NCBI RefSeq assembly: GCF_026212465.1 | Contig: NC_080049.1 | Location: 21,734,925 to 21,798,924 of the forward strand | Origin: Amaranthus tricolor | Lineage: Eukaryota > Streptophyta > Magnoliopsida > Caryophyllales > Amaranthaceae | Direction: 5' to 3' | DNA length: 64,000 bases | Part shown: piece after piece, positions 12,060 to 25,473 of the stretch | Layout of the letters: every line of letters starts with the position of its first letter | Position numbering within the stretch: the stretch's first letter is position 1 | Position numbers and translations under genes: made by a program | The notes under the pieces: model-generated | What the model was told of the DNA's origin: nothing | Databases searched by the model: none | What the model saw: the letters and a program-made list of their open reading frames with translations, nothing else

Positions 12060-13815
12060 GATCATTGATATTATCACAGCGGAAGTAGGAGATCCTCTCA
12101 AAAAAATAGGGGGATCAAATGCAGTTTAACCTGATAACATTCTGATTGAGGTGTGGAGGGGTTTAGGAGAGGAGGGAATTCATTGGCTTACTAATCTCTT
12201 TAATGTCATCTTGATGTCTAGTAAGATGCCAGAATAATGGAGGGTTAACACAATTATCCCACTGTTTAAAAACAAGGGTGATGCATAAGTATGCGGGAAC
12301 TATAGAGAGATCAAACTTCTAAGCCACACTATAAAACTGTGGGAAAGAGTGAATGAGAAAAGAATTAGACGAGAGACGATAATTAGAGAGAACCAATTCG
12401 AATTCATGCCGGAAAGATCAACCACCAAGGCAATTCATCTTTTGAAGAGACTGATGGAAAAGTATAGGGAGCGAAAGAAGGATTTGGATTTGCATCTAGT
12501 GTTCATGGACTTTGAGAAAGCGTCTGATAGCGTACCATGAAGCATTGTTTGGGATAGCCTTAAGAATAGAGGTATTTCACGAAGGTACATCAAGGTAATA
12601 CAGGACATGTATGATAGAGTGTCGACTAACATACATACACTGGTGGGTTGACAAAGTCTTTCCCAATTAAAGTGTGACTGCATCATAGATCAGCACTAAG
12701 TCCTTTTATTTTTACTGTCATTATGGAGGAAATCTCTAAATCTATCTGGGAGACCGTATCATGGTGCATACTTTTCGCTGACGATATAGTTTTGGTTGCA
12801 GAAACCAAGGAGGAGGCTAATAGTAAATTAGAAGAGTGGAGGGAAGCCTTGGAGGATAAGGGGTTGCGCATAAGCCGTACGAAGGCAGAATACTTGCGAT
12901 GCAATTTCAGTGGGACAAAATCGATAGGGGAGTCAGAGGTGACCATAGGGGGAGAATTTGTTGCATGTACGTTCAAGATCAAATATTTGGGATCGGTGAT
13001 TCAGAGTAATGGGGACATTGATGGAGACGTTACTAATCGTATACAAACGGGTTGGCTTAAGTGGCGAGCTGCAACCAGGGTGCTTTGTGATAAAAAGTTC
13101 TCGAGGAGATTAAAAGGTAAATTTTACCGTGTCGCAATTAGGCATGCGTTGTTGTATGGGACATAATGTTAGCCCGTAAAGAAGGTTTTCGAACAGAGGA
13201 TGGAAGTAACAGAAATGCGTATGCTGAGGAGGATGAGTGGTAATACTATGATGGATAGGATAAGAAACCAGGAGTTCATGGAGAAGTTACCTGTCTCTGC
13301 AAAGATGCGGGAGAACAGGTTGAGATGGTTTGGGCATGTGCAGAAAAAGATCCATGACGCCCCAGTAAGAAGGATCGAATGCATCATAGTGGAAGGCAAG
13401 ATAAGTCGAGGAAGACCTAGGAGAACGTGAGAGGATCAAATTAAAAGTGGCCTGCATGAACTTTACCTCTCCAACGACCTGACCAGGGGTAGGGGCACTT
13501 GGCGGCGCCTTATCTACGTCTTAGATTACTAAACCCGTCCCTCTTACCTATCGTTTGTTATCGTTCATTGCCTTTAATTATCGCTCTTTACCTCCTTTAC
13601 TTTTATCTTTATTTTTAGTTATTTTTGCGTATTCTATTTATTATATTTGCAAGTTGCAGGTTTCTCTCTCTTTGAAGACCTTTCTCGAGCCGAGAGACTC
13701 TTTAATCGTGCTCTCCTCTCTGGTGATGAGCAGTCGTCTTTCTTCCCTCCCCAGACCCTAACCATAGTTTTCTATGAGCGGGATACACTGAGTATGATGA
13801 TGATGATGATGATAA
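12060..13815 (+). mobile_element. RTE-type LINE, 5'-truncated and decayed
   Basis: Non-LTR retrotransposon remnant on the plus strand. Reverse-transcriptase pieces appear in order. A segment reading IIRENQFEFMPERSTTKAIH then DFEKASDSVP lies at 12349-12540. The catalytic CILFADDIVLVAE lies near 12766, followed by KYLGSVIQSNG (12723-13166). The C-terminal thumb, ending in RLRWFGHVQ and RGRPRRT, is at 13200-13430. Stops interrupt the frame: TAA 12286-12288 fits CAA-to-TAA, TGA 12538-12540 fits CGA-to-TGA, and another TGA lies near 12649. The 3' end is a short ATG repeat at about 13797-13815, as RTE elements commonly have. The 5' part and endonuclease are missing. Confidence 0.8.
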
Positions 13816-13959
13816 ATGAGATTAAAAAATTTTTATTGTTGTATAATTTAAAGATTACGAGTCTTCTACATAAAGACGCTAAAAAATATTTGATTGATAG
13901 CATAACTTTGCATAGCATCTTGAACTTCTAGTCATTTTTCACTCAATTAAAGCTTATAA

Positions 13960-15084
13960 ACACGAACCTCCTTACAATTGTTGGTATGGCCAACATGATA
14001 TTAGAAGGCACAACAACGACTTGTTTAGTTATTACGAAAGAAACAAAGGTGAACCAACATGACACATTATATCTAATAAAAGTCAAAGAAACTTGTTGAG
14101 TTTTAGAGATTTGCGTCAAAATGCCTATCATGTGGCAACCATAAAGAAAAATAACAAAGAATACATGTGTATCATAGCATATGAGCTTCGAAAGAAACAA
14201 ATTCTTTAAGTAATGTCATTTTCTCCATGATTAGATTACACTTATATCAGTCCGATTCAAACTTATTGGTCATATAAAAGGATAGCCAATAAAGAAATAT
14301 TCAATCTATAGCATGATAGATTGAGTCATCCTCGAATAAGTATGATGTCCAAAATTATTGGATAATCAATTGGACATCTATTTACACGCAGCCCAAAATC
14401 CAATGAGCTTTACTGTGAAGTTTGTTCATTTGGAAAATTGATTGTCCGACCTTCTAAAGATAAAGTTGAAGGTGAAATTTTAGCATATCTTCAAAGAATA
14501 CAAGGAGATATTTATGGGCTAATTCACCAACCATGCGAACCATTCAAATATAACTAGTATTAATTGATGCTTCAACATGATGGTCGTATGTTAGTCTACT
14601 AACAACAAGATATGTTGCATTTGCAAAACCTCTTGCACACATCACACGACTAAGGGCCCGCTCAAATTTCAAATTATCCCATTATGAAAATTAGACTTGA
14701 TGATGCCGGAAAATTTACATCCCATTCATCAGTGATTATTGTATATCTATTGGGATAGATGTGGAGCATCCTGTAGCGCATGTTCACACACAAAATGGTT
14801 TATTAGAAGCATTCGTAAAACGATTGCAAAATAATTGCTCGACCATTACATATGAAATCAAGACTCTAATCTTCTACTTGGGGACATTCTATACTACATG
14901 TTGCGACCTTACATAAATAAAAACCTAGTGCAAATCATGAATTATTCTCGTTACAATTGGTGGTTTGAAAAGAACAAGTATCAAACACCTACGAATATTT
15001 AGTTGTGTGGTCTATGTACTGATAGCTCTACCACAACGAACTAAGACGGCTCCTCAAAGAAGGCTATTTATCTATGTTGTTTAT
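13960..15084 (+). mobile_element. Copia pol remnant, part 1 (GAG-pre-integrase and integrase)
   Basis: A decayed Ty1/copia polyprotein with many stops. The zinc-binding pre-integrase region is recognisable near 14320 (DRLSHPR-like). It is followed by CSFGKLIVRPS and RIQGDIYGLIHQP, and by an integrase core with VEHPVAHVHTQNG near 14765-14800. The segment ending RLFIYVV (about 15058-15080) is cut by the insertion that starts at 15085. The same frame resumes at 25474. Confidence 0.75.
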
Positions 15085-15233
15085 TGTAACACCCCGAGAT
15101 TTTATGACGTCTTTATTTAATATATTTTAATAATTTTTGGTGATTTTGTAATTATACTAAATTATTTTTTTTTGAATTAGTTTTAATAAATTTCTTTCAT
15201 ATACGAATTTAAATATTAACACAATTATATTAG

Positions 15234-15234
<1 letters not shown>

Positions 15235-15317
<83 letters not shown>

Positions 15318-15330
15318 TATTATATATATA
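15235..15330. repeat. (TA)n microsatellite
   Basis: A nearly pure AT dinucleotide run inside the LTR, ending in a degenerate ATATTATATTATAT stretch. It is expected to vary in length. Confidence 0.95.
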
Positions 15331-17096
15331 GAATTGCGATTATTAAAATAAGAGGTTTGAATTAAAATTATTATTTATTAAATTTGTGAGCACGAAGGTC
15401 CATCGCAAGAAGACGAGTCTAGATAAATAAATAAATAAATGAATAAACAAAATAAAAAGGATGAGTTAGGGTTTTAAGTGAGATAACCCTTCCCCCACCT
15501 TGCAAAACCCACGGCTGCCATCCCCCTTTCTTCCCTCTCGTCTTCTCTCCCCTCACCTCTTTGTGAGCCACCACAGCCACCAAGACAGCAGCCGGCAGCC
15601 CTCACTCCCACCAGCAGTAGTCAACATGCCTTCCTCCTGGCAACAGTAACAACTGCAATTTCCCCCTAAACAGCAACTACTGTTGCGTTTTCGTGCACCC
15701 CAACAGCAGCTACGGCTGCCTGCACCGCCACCAAGGCCACCGCAGTGCCTTGGCCCTTTTGCGCCACCACCAGTACATCAAACACTTGTGTTCTCAACCC
15801 TTCTTTTCTAGTTCCCGCATTGTAAGCCTCTCATCTTTACTCTAAGTAATTTTCCTAGTTTCTAATTAGAATTTTATTAAGTTTATGAGTTGAGTTGCTT
15901 GTGTATCATGTTTGTTTTCATGAATTCTTAGTATGGGTAGTAATTAATGATGTTATCTTTGAACAATAAATTGATTAGTGTTGAATTTGGGGATGAAATT
16001 TTAATAGTGTGTGCTTTTACGTTATATGTTGATGGTGCGATGATTGATTTGATAATTTCATAAGTTGTTTTAAGGTTTAGTTGTGTTAGTTGTGATTTTG
16101 ATATATTTAGTTAGTAATGATTTTATTATAGTTGACTATAGAAATGGTTTTAGTTGTTAATTGGGAGTAATAGTTGCTAATTGTTGTGACTTGATTGTTG
16201 GGAATTACAAATGCTCTTAGTAGGTCATCATTGAAGTTATAAATGCATAATCTTAGTAAAGCCAAGAGCATAATGTCAACGTACTGTCGATGGTTGCTAA
16301 AGTTACTTGTCGTGTTGTTGTGATTATAGCTCTTTCTAGCCTTGGAGAATGTAACAAATGATATTGTGATTCGATAACTCTAAGATTTGTCTTATCGTTA
16401 TATAAGTGTTATATTAAAATTGTAAGACATAGTTGTGATTAGTTATTTTTGGGTAACGCGAACTGATATACTCAAAATTAGTTGATGAAATGGAACGATT
16501 CACATATACTTTTACTTTTAAATTGGTGAAAAGACTTTTGTTGTGCTGAGTTAATGATTTTAACTTGTACTGAATGAGTTGTGTGCGTGCTAGAGTAATC
16601 GAAAACTCAATTTGAATAGGTGATAGTGGCTACTTGGACATTTAGTTGGTATGACAAAGTAGTTAAGGGAACTTATTAGTTCTATTCCTAACTTGTATAG
16701 GTTCCCAGTTCATAAGAGGAAAGTAGAACCTTAATTAGGTGATTTTTGTAACTTTTGGTCGTGTAGTGACACTTATGTACACGCAGTAATTAACTATCAT
16801 ATTCATTGTTTCAAAGTATCATCAATATTTCATGGTTATATGCATCGTGTTATAATTATCGAGCGCCGTAAAGTAAACTATGCTATCGAATAGTCATGAT
16901 AGTGGTATAGGCAAGTAGAATGAAAGCAATGGTATAGGCAAGTCGAATGAAAGCAGTAGGAGACTATGAGAACAAATTCCTAAATAGTAGAGAATGCATT
17001 ATGGTTGTGTGTGGTATCAAAGTGATTCCCTAGTTATTAAGGCTTGATTATGATTAGTTGGTGTGACTCAACTGGATTATGTCCGGTTGATTTAGT

Positions 17097-20000
17097 TGTA
17101 ACAACCCGACTTACCATTGACTGGGTAAACAGGGTCGTCACGGAGATTATTTCCCAAGGAACTTAAAACATATCCCAAAACCTGGGCAAAGGAATCACCA
17201 GCTCTATTACGAAACCAACTCAGCTAAATCTCAAACCAAATGACTAATCTAAACACAAAGTAACCATACAACTCGCTTATGAGTCCATTATAATCAACAT
17301 AATCAGAACTAATCAGAACTAATATACATTAAACAAATTCCTAACACAAACTATAAGCTTCCACGGACTCAGCTCAAAAAGACATCCTTAGCACTCTCAT
17401 CAACATTGCTAACCCGATTATTCCCGACCGGATCCGATTTATAATCAGCTAAAAGATGGAAACAACAAGGAATCAGATTAAACTGAGTGAGAAGCAACAA
17501 TCCAAAACAATTAAACACAGCAATTCAAAACAATGGTTTAAAAGCAACATCAGTTTTCTAGATCTATGTGCGCACAGGGAGTCTAGTTAAGAGGAACATC
17601 CATAGCTCTAAGGCTATGTCTCTCTCGGGTGAAGCTAGTCAATATCTCAATGACAATTCGCTTCAAAACAGGGAGTAGGGAACCATGTTCTTCAACTCCG
17701 TCAATGATCAGCTCGCAAGCCCGATCCATTGACCATATCAATATCAGCATAATCATTCATAAACATTTATCTCATTCATACAAATTTCACAAACTTTGAA
17801 ATAAACATTTTACAAATGGTAGCCTGGCCATACCCCTTTTAAAGGGACTGTCACTACTCACCAATAACGCTTCAACAAGCGAAGTCCATTTCTCCACGAT
17901 CACTAGAAAGGTTCCTCGATGATGTCGTCTCCTGGAGCATAACAAACATAACATCACAACAAAGCGTTCGATACTACAAACTAGGTTCATATAACTCATT
18001 GTATCTCCTCCTATGATCGCATCTTAGTTCCATCTTCTATTCTAATAATTCTAATTTCAAAGATTGCGCAAGTTCTAATTCTAACCCCAACATATATAAA
18101 AAAAAATATATAACCTTGTTTAAGACTAGCTTATAACCCTGTAATGATCATACGTCTCCACGATTCCCTTTGTATTTCCAATTCAAACACTTCTAGTTCA
18201 TTTAACTCAAACCAAGAAACTAAACAAGAATAACCAGCTCTCCTAAAAGAAGAACACAACTAATTTATCAATTCAACTAATAACTTTCACACGAACCCTA
18301 ATACTTTCGAGAATAACCAATCATATAAAATCAAGGGTTATATCCAACACTTACAATTACCCAACTATTAAATAAATAGCTACAACAAAGAACTATCCAC
18401 CACTAGCAAATTCACATGAATATTTAAGAACATCAAGTTTCCATAAACTTTCCACATTCAATATCCTATCGATATCCTAATCTTTGTAAATTCATACTAA
18501 TTAATAATTCCACAATTAAGTTCTTATCACCACTTTGACCTATAATTATCATTAACAACATTCAAATCCAAATCCTCACCACTACCTATACACCATCAAG
18601 ACACTACGAATCCATTTCCACAAATTGTTTCACAAGTATCTGGTATTATATCTAAGAGCATCAATCTATTCATTTATTCACCATTATCATAACTTGTCAC
18701 AACTCTTAGTTTCTGACAATAATTCAGCAGCTAAATATACATATCCAACAGCTACTCTCAATCAACAAAACTCATCTAATTAGGAATCCCGTAATGGTTT
18801 TAGGACACCTCTTACTAAAACAGGCAAAACTCACTAATACGGAAACCAAATGAGACGATTTCAGTGGCTACACAACCATTACTCAGAGCTCTTCTATTCT
18901 TATTCAGACACTAAAACCCAGAAACAATTAAAACGATCCCAAAATAGCAAAAACAGAAGGTTCGTTATGGATTTTTAAGACAGCTTGCTAGTATTTCACT
19001 ATTTTGAACATAACTCTCTCATATAAACTCATTTTGGAGCGATTCAAGTGCCCATGTGATCGCGACTCGAAGCTCTACAAATCTCATGAAGACACCAAAA
19101 CCCCAAAACGACTCTAACTATTTCAAAAACAGCAACACAAATTCGGACAGAACAAAACGGAACCTCATTGTCGATCTTTATGACAGTCTACTAGTATTTT
19201 GGACATAACTTCCTCATACGAACTCATCTCGGGGTGATTCAAGTGTCCACACGACCACGACTCAAATTTCTACAAATCTCAAGCAGACATAAGAACCCAA
19301 AAACAATCAGAACCATCCCCAAAATAGCCAAAAAAGAAAGTTCAGTTTATGAACTGAAATTTCAGAATCCCAAATACTCAATTTGATACTAGAACTCAAA
19401 TAACCCAAATAACCAATTCTAATCAACACAAAAAATAACTCAATTACTAATTAAACTCATATATTCTAATTAAATTCAAGTTGATGCTTAAATTTGAAAC
19501 TAAAAAACCCCAAATTAACAATGAATACTAAACTACTACCAAATTCAACAATCATTGTTTATGCTTAAGAACTTAAAACTACTTTAAAACATTCAATTTA
19601 TACTTAAATAAATAGTTTGTGGATTACCTCAATCACCATTGAAGGACCTTTCAACTTTTAATCTTGAACTTCAATTCCTTATTTTTCCCAAATCAGAAAC
19701 CCTAACTTGATTCTTCAATAAACCAAAAACAAAGAGGTGAGGAAGTGGTGACTGAAGTGGCGGCAAAGGTGGTGCAGCAGCTCCGTTGACGGTGGAGGGA
19801 GGACAAGAACCGGCTGCTACTGAACCGTGAGGGAGAGGAAAGGAGGCAGTGTTGAGAGTTTGAAGGAATCAGAGCACCATTATTCATGACCTTTGTAGAG
19901 GTCACATGACCAAACTATAAAGAAAACCCTAATAATGGTGATCTAATATTAGGTTGGTTAGGGAAAAGATTGGGTAAATAGGTCTTGGGTTGACCCGTTC

Positions 20001-23000
20001 TGGTGAACGGTCATCCCTTTTTTTTAAAAAAATTTGCCACGTGTCGGCTTCTGATTGGTCGTTGCAAATCTGACCCTTGCATTCCTCTGACGCGCGTCAA
20101 TCAGCAGGCCAGGTAGCTGCATGTGATTGGGTGCAAAAATATACCCGTTTTTTGCCTTTAACGACTATTTTCGTATGTAAATAATTTTAAAAAAAAAATT
20201 ATACCAACGGTCATATTTTTTCGAGATCTATAAAATGAGACCCATATTGATATTTTTTGACATAATTTTATTTTTACATATTTTGTTCTTAAATATTAAA
20301 AAATATTTATTAAAAATTATATTTATATTTATATTTATATTTATTAAAAAATATTATTTTTATTAAAAGAATAGTTTTTTTAATTATAAAATAGTAGATG
20401 TATTTTAATCAAATAAAAAATTATATTATCTTTGTACATGAAAATATTATTATAAAAAAATAAAGATAAATGTTAGATAAATTAAGAGAGAGAAATTATG
20501 GTGGGGTAGAAAAAAATTAAGAAAGAGAGGATGGTGACCTTTTAAAAGAGGTCATTGTTAATAAAATTAGGTTGAAAGATGAAATTTTAGGAGAGAGAAA
20601 AATTGTGAAATAATTTGATGACCTTTTTTTTAGGTCATGACTCATGAGTAAGGATGGCCTAAAAGATGAGGATGAAGAAAGAAATGGGGAAGGGGTATGT
20701 CGGTTTAAATAAGATAGGAATGGGTTTATTTTTAGCTTTGACTCGTTAAATTCTATCAAAGTCGTCTCGTCGTAAGACAATCTTATATAAGACATGCTGT
20801 AAGGGTATAATAAACGATTTACGAAATAAGTAAAATTTCGTAATTGGTTGTATGAATAAGGATTCAATTTAGGAATTTATTTTTCAATACTTTATTTAAA
20901 TTTATTTTTATAAAGATAAGATAGTAATCAATTAATAATTATTAAAATATAATCAAAATACACTTTTATCGAAGTACTCTTTATACGAATTTTATACATT
21001 AAATAAAATATACCTCTTTCTTGAAAATGTTAACAAATCAAATACTTGAGTCAATATTATCAAAGTAATGATATTATTACTCGAATTAACTTACTTAATA
21101 ACCCCAATCAGCTTAATAAACTTATAATTAAACTTTATTAAATGTAGTCTATTTCATTCTCCCCAACTTAAAATAATTTCGTCCCCGAAATTATACCTAC
21201 ACTTCTGATCATCCTTCATAACATATAACTCGAATTTTGTGAAATGAGAACCAAATAAACTTTAGTTACTCCCCAACTTTGATTCAAGACATACTATATC
21301 TATAAATTTTCAATCATATAAGATGAATTACATATTGGTAACACAACTAACCTCAATTGAATTACTCCAAACCTTTAAATTTGAAACTTCAACCTCAATT
21401 TACTTTACGTGAACATTCACATGTACTTTAAATCAACCACCTTACTTCAAAATCTTTTATACCTTTAATTACATATTTGGTCATTTCAACCTTTTTATAT
21501 CCTTAGTTTGAGATATTAAATCATCTACTTACTTGTTGTTTCCCAATTACAATTAAATTCTTAATTAAAACTCTTATAACTCCCGAGATACTTTGACATG
21601 AATACCTTAAGTCATTTATTGAATCTCATATTCATTAAAAATATCCACAATCATTTTTCTATCAACTTTTAATAACTCAAAACTCGATCATTGTCAACTT
21701 ACTTTGAATTATAACATTTATAACCCTAATCTTCATTTAACGCTTAAAACTTCAAATTCCGTAACAAATTCATCCAAAATAACTTCAATAACCTTTAGAC
21801 ATTCAAATTCGTATTTTTTTTTTCTAAACCATTATTCTATTATACTCACGTTTTACCATTAATAGTTTCATACAATCCCTTTTTTTTTAACCTTTAATAA
21901 CCAAACATTTCCTCACTTACAAAGTCAAACCTCTCACAATTTAAGTATTCTTTAAACTTCCAGTTGATCCTTTTTTTCTTAATTCACATTTTACCATCAA
22001 TAAAACCTTTATAGAGTCCCAAAGTTATCATTCATTCATTAAAAACCGTTGAAAGCTTTCTCAATTATATTTTTACATTATCCTCAACACGTATAGGCCA
22101 TTCAATCAAACTTACTACAACATAACTTTAAGTTACTATTAATTGTATTAACCTTTGTTTCCTTTCGAAACTTCTCTTAATTAAAATTTCTCATCCCATA
22201 ATTGAACATGTCACAAATACTTTTTCTACATTCTTTATTCCTTTATAGATTTTCAATCTTAACATACAATTAACGCATAACTTTCAATATTCCCAAAATG
22301 TTTCTTTTAAACTCATGTTTCTTTTAAACTCTTTAAATCGAATCATTCTTGCACAACATCATCGCAATTCTCGATAAGTTTGTCCTCAATTCCTTTTGCC
22401 AGTTATCCGAGTATATATAATATCTTTTGGAAAACAATTTCAAGATTACTTGACTCGAGTATATATATATATTTCAAGTTGAAATTTTGAGATCTTTTAA
22501 AAACAACTTTTTTTTTCCTTTTTTTTTATCATGTATATTTAGGATCATTCTCGCACTGATAATTCTCTTAAACTTACTCGTCTTAAGATATTAATTTTCC
22601 CGAATGTTACATTCTACCCAACTTGAAATAAACTTCGTCCTCGAAGTTAAACTAAGTCTCAAGCATATATTCCAATATCTAGCTAATATACATATCGTAA
22701 AGCTATGTCACCCAACTTAGAATGAAGTTCGTCTTCGTACTTAACTCACAAAAATTAAGGAGATGCAATAGCTATAAAGCGATAAACATAGAAATGCCTA
22801 AGCAAATAACCAGCGATAATCGCGTCTCATGGCATCTACTGCCTCCCACGTGGCTTCTTCGGTAATGTGATTAGACCATAGCACCTTTACAAGCGCTATA
22901 CTACCTCAACGTGTATCACGCGCCTTCCTATCTAGGATCTGAACGGGGGGTCTCCTCGTACTATAAGGTGTCATCCAAGGTCAACTATTCGGCTGTAGAA

Positions 23001-24378
23001 CGTGTGAATTGTCTCTAAAGTGTTGTCTCAGCTGAGATGCGTGGAACATGACATGCAATCGCTTAAAAGACGCTGGTTATGCAAGTCGATAAGCTACTAC
23101 TCACTATACATAAAATTGCTATGCCACCATAGTCAACTAATGTACACAACTTTTAATAAGAACATCATGCAACCCAAAGCTTATTTGTCCTTATCGAATG
23201 ATAACCATCTTACTCCTCAAATCATAAATTTGTTATTTACCTGCACCTCAATATATAACTACATTCAAAATTCCTATTTCATATTTTTGACTCCAACACA
23301 AACATTTAGTAAGACAATCCCAAGATAACGAATATACCTTAGATTTTTAGACGAAAAAAAACCTCCTACCTATCTACCTCACAATATAGCATCTCAAAGC
23401 ACTACAAATACCTCTTAAGTCCATTAATTCTCTAAGACATATGCAAATTTTTCCTCCAGCAAAGGTCTCGCTTTCATGCTGACTTAGTTCCAATTTAGTT
23501 TCTCAACATGATTTGCCGCAAACAAATAATAGTTGTCAAATTCCAAACTTCATTGCATCCAAACTTTCATAAGACACTTATAATCCTAACTTACCTAAAG
23601 TAGTAAACATATTCCTCAATGATGAACAATAAAGCGCCAAGCCTTGGGACTAGTTCTACTTTTATCCATTATATGAGAATCCAACATACTTCATTTATCT
23701 TAACCCAAGGTTTTGAACATAAACTTTCATATTTGCAATGTATTTCCTTAACTTTTCGTTAACCAAAATTTACAACCCTAGCTACTCTAAAGTAACTTAC
23801 GTTGAGATCCATACATATGCGGCTACAACTAATATCATCAATTATACTTAACAAAACCTCAAGTTAACGAATGACATCCCATCCTTATGTCATATTTGCT
23901 CTTCCAACCAGCAAAAGAAACTTTGTTCATTCTAAATGATAATCACACGATTTTCCAATAACTCTAATAAATCTATAAGCTCCAATATCCAAACAAACTA
24001 TAATATATGACATGGTCTAAGAACATTAAAAAAAAATCATCGTTTACACCAACATATGAGCACCGTATGCAACTCAATCACTAGGCTTTGAAAATTATCA
24101 TATGCTCTTATCATAGACTTTTCTATCACGATGGCTTCAAGTACTTTGTCTTCACTAACTCTCCTACAATGTCACAAACATTCTCAATGTTCAACTCACT
24201 TACAACCGAACACTATTGAGTTTACACAACTATATAACCTTGCTTTCATGCACTAAACTATAATCATACTCATGGATCGACAAACAAAAGCTGATAGAAA
24301 AAGGCTAGCAACAAGATGAAATGATTCGCAATCTTAGGACATACTATTCTAGCTACTAAAACGATAATTGACATACGT
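17097..24378 (-). mobile_element. Minus-strand Ty3/gypsy DNA nested in the outer LTR
   Basis: Read on the minus strand, the C-terminal end of a gypsy pol lies at about 23095 to 22790. It includes VMFHASQLRQHF, VQILDRKAR, LVKVLWSNH and EEATWE. A purine-rich 'acttcgaggacgaagtt' stretch and LTR-like start TGTAACATTCGGG follow at about 22612. A second 'cggggacgaaatt' plus purine tract (21200-21163) suggests another LTR start. The final LTR end, GTCGGGTTGTTACA, is at 17097. Its plus-strand start resembles the one at 40050. The region 23095-24378 holds nothing I recognise. A 10-bp direct repeat TTGATTTAGT flanks the block (17087-17096 and 24379-24388). The upstream pol domains are missing. Confidence 0.6.
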
Positions 24379-25473
24379 TTGATTTAGTAGTTCCCTAGGT
24401 GAGATCTGACGGGATCACTGTAAGGGGGGTATGAGCATACGTTTGTCATTGGGCGCCGGGTGGCCGATACTGCCCCTTGACCGAGGTGTTACCATACGGG
24501 CCTTGCAAACCCCAATATGGTGGCCTCTTCACTTGATTGGTACCCGGTGTGTTAGTTTTTCCTGAAGGTAGGACTCGAGAGGGTCAACTGGAGAGGGTAT
24601 GAGCTCATACTTTGCTATGGGCGCCGGGTGGCCGACAACGTCCTTGGCCGTGTCACTATGCCATGAATAGAGAAAAGATCCACTACCTTTGAATATACTT
24701 CAAGGGATTAGTAGTTTGAAAGAGAAATCATGAGTAAATAGAGGTGTTTAGACAGATGATTAGATTCGTTATTGTTATGCTATATCGTTGTCTATCTACT
24801 GTTCTTTGATTCTAATTATTATAAGTTTATTGATTACTGACGTGTATGTATTTGTTGTTGTTGTTCATGACTTCCTATGATGTTCCTACTACGACACATT
24901 TGACTATGGTCATTATGTTGAGCAGTAGGAGGATCATAGCTTGGCATAACAGGTATAGGAGCTTCTTTTGCTTGGCATTGGGGAAGAGTGGAGTGCGATT
25001 ATAGCAATTACTATACGATTAACCTGACGTTGTAGCTCTTATACTATTTGTTAAGTTTTGGGTTGTATAATCACTCTTTTTTTTTGGAGCCAAGTGATTC
25101 CTTGTAAAGTTATAGTTCGCTGCGTAGATTCTGGATGTATGATCGCAAGAATAGTTCTTTTGTATCCGTTAAACTGATGCGTCAACACTGGAACCACGAT
25201 CCGTGCTGGAATTAGTGAATTGATGAGCCGACAATGATTCTTTCCATCGTGACATCTTTGATACCTTCAATTAGTTTAGTTGAATTACTCTATTTATCGA
25301 TCTACATTATATCCTCAATTTCAGTAGAGATGCTGCCGAAATTTCTACTCACTCGCCTTTTTTAAGTTAATCTTTAACGTTTCTTTTCTTTTCTTTATGT
25401 AACACCCGAATTTCCTCCCATCCTTTACGATTTTGGTTTCGTTTAAGGAGGTGGAAATTTCTGGGGTGTTACA

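Noticed and set aside
23020..23328. 102-codon plus-strand frame
   Set aside because: Its start overlaps the gypsy pol end on the minus strand and the rest is featureless.
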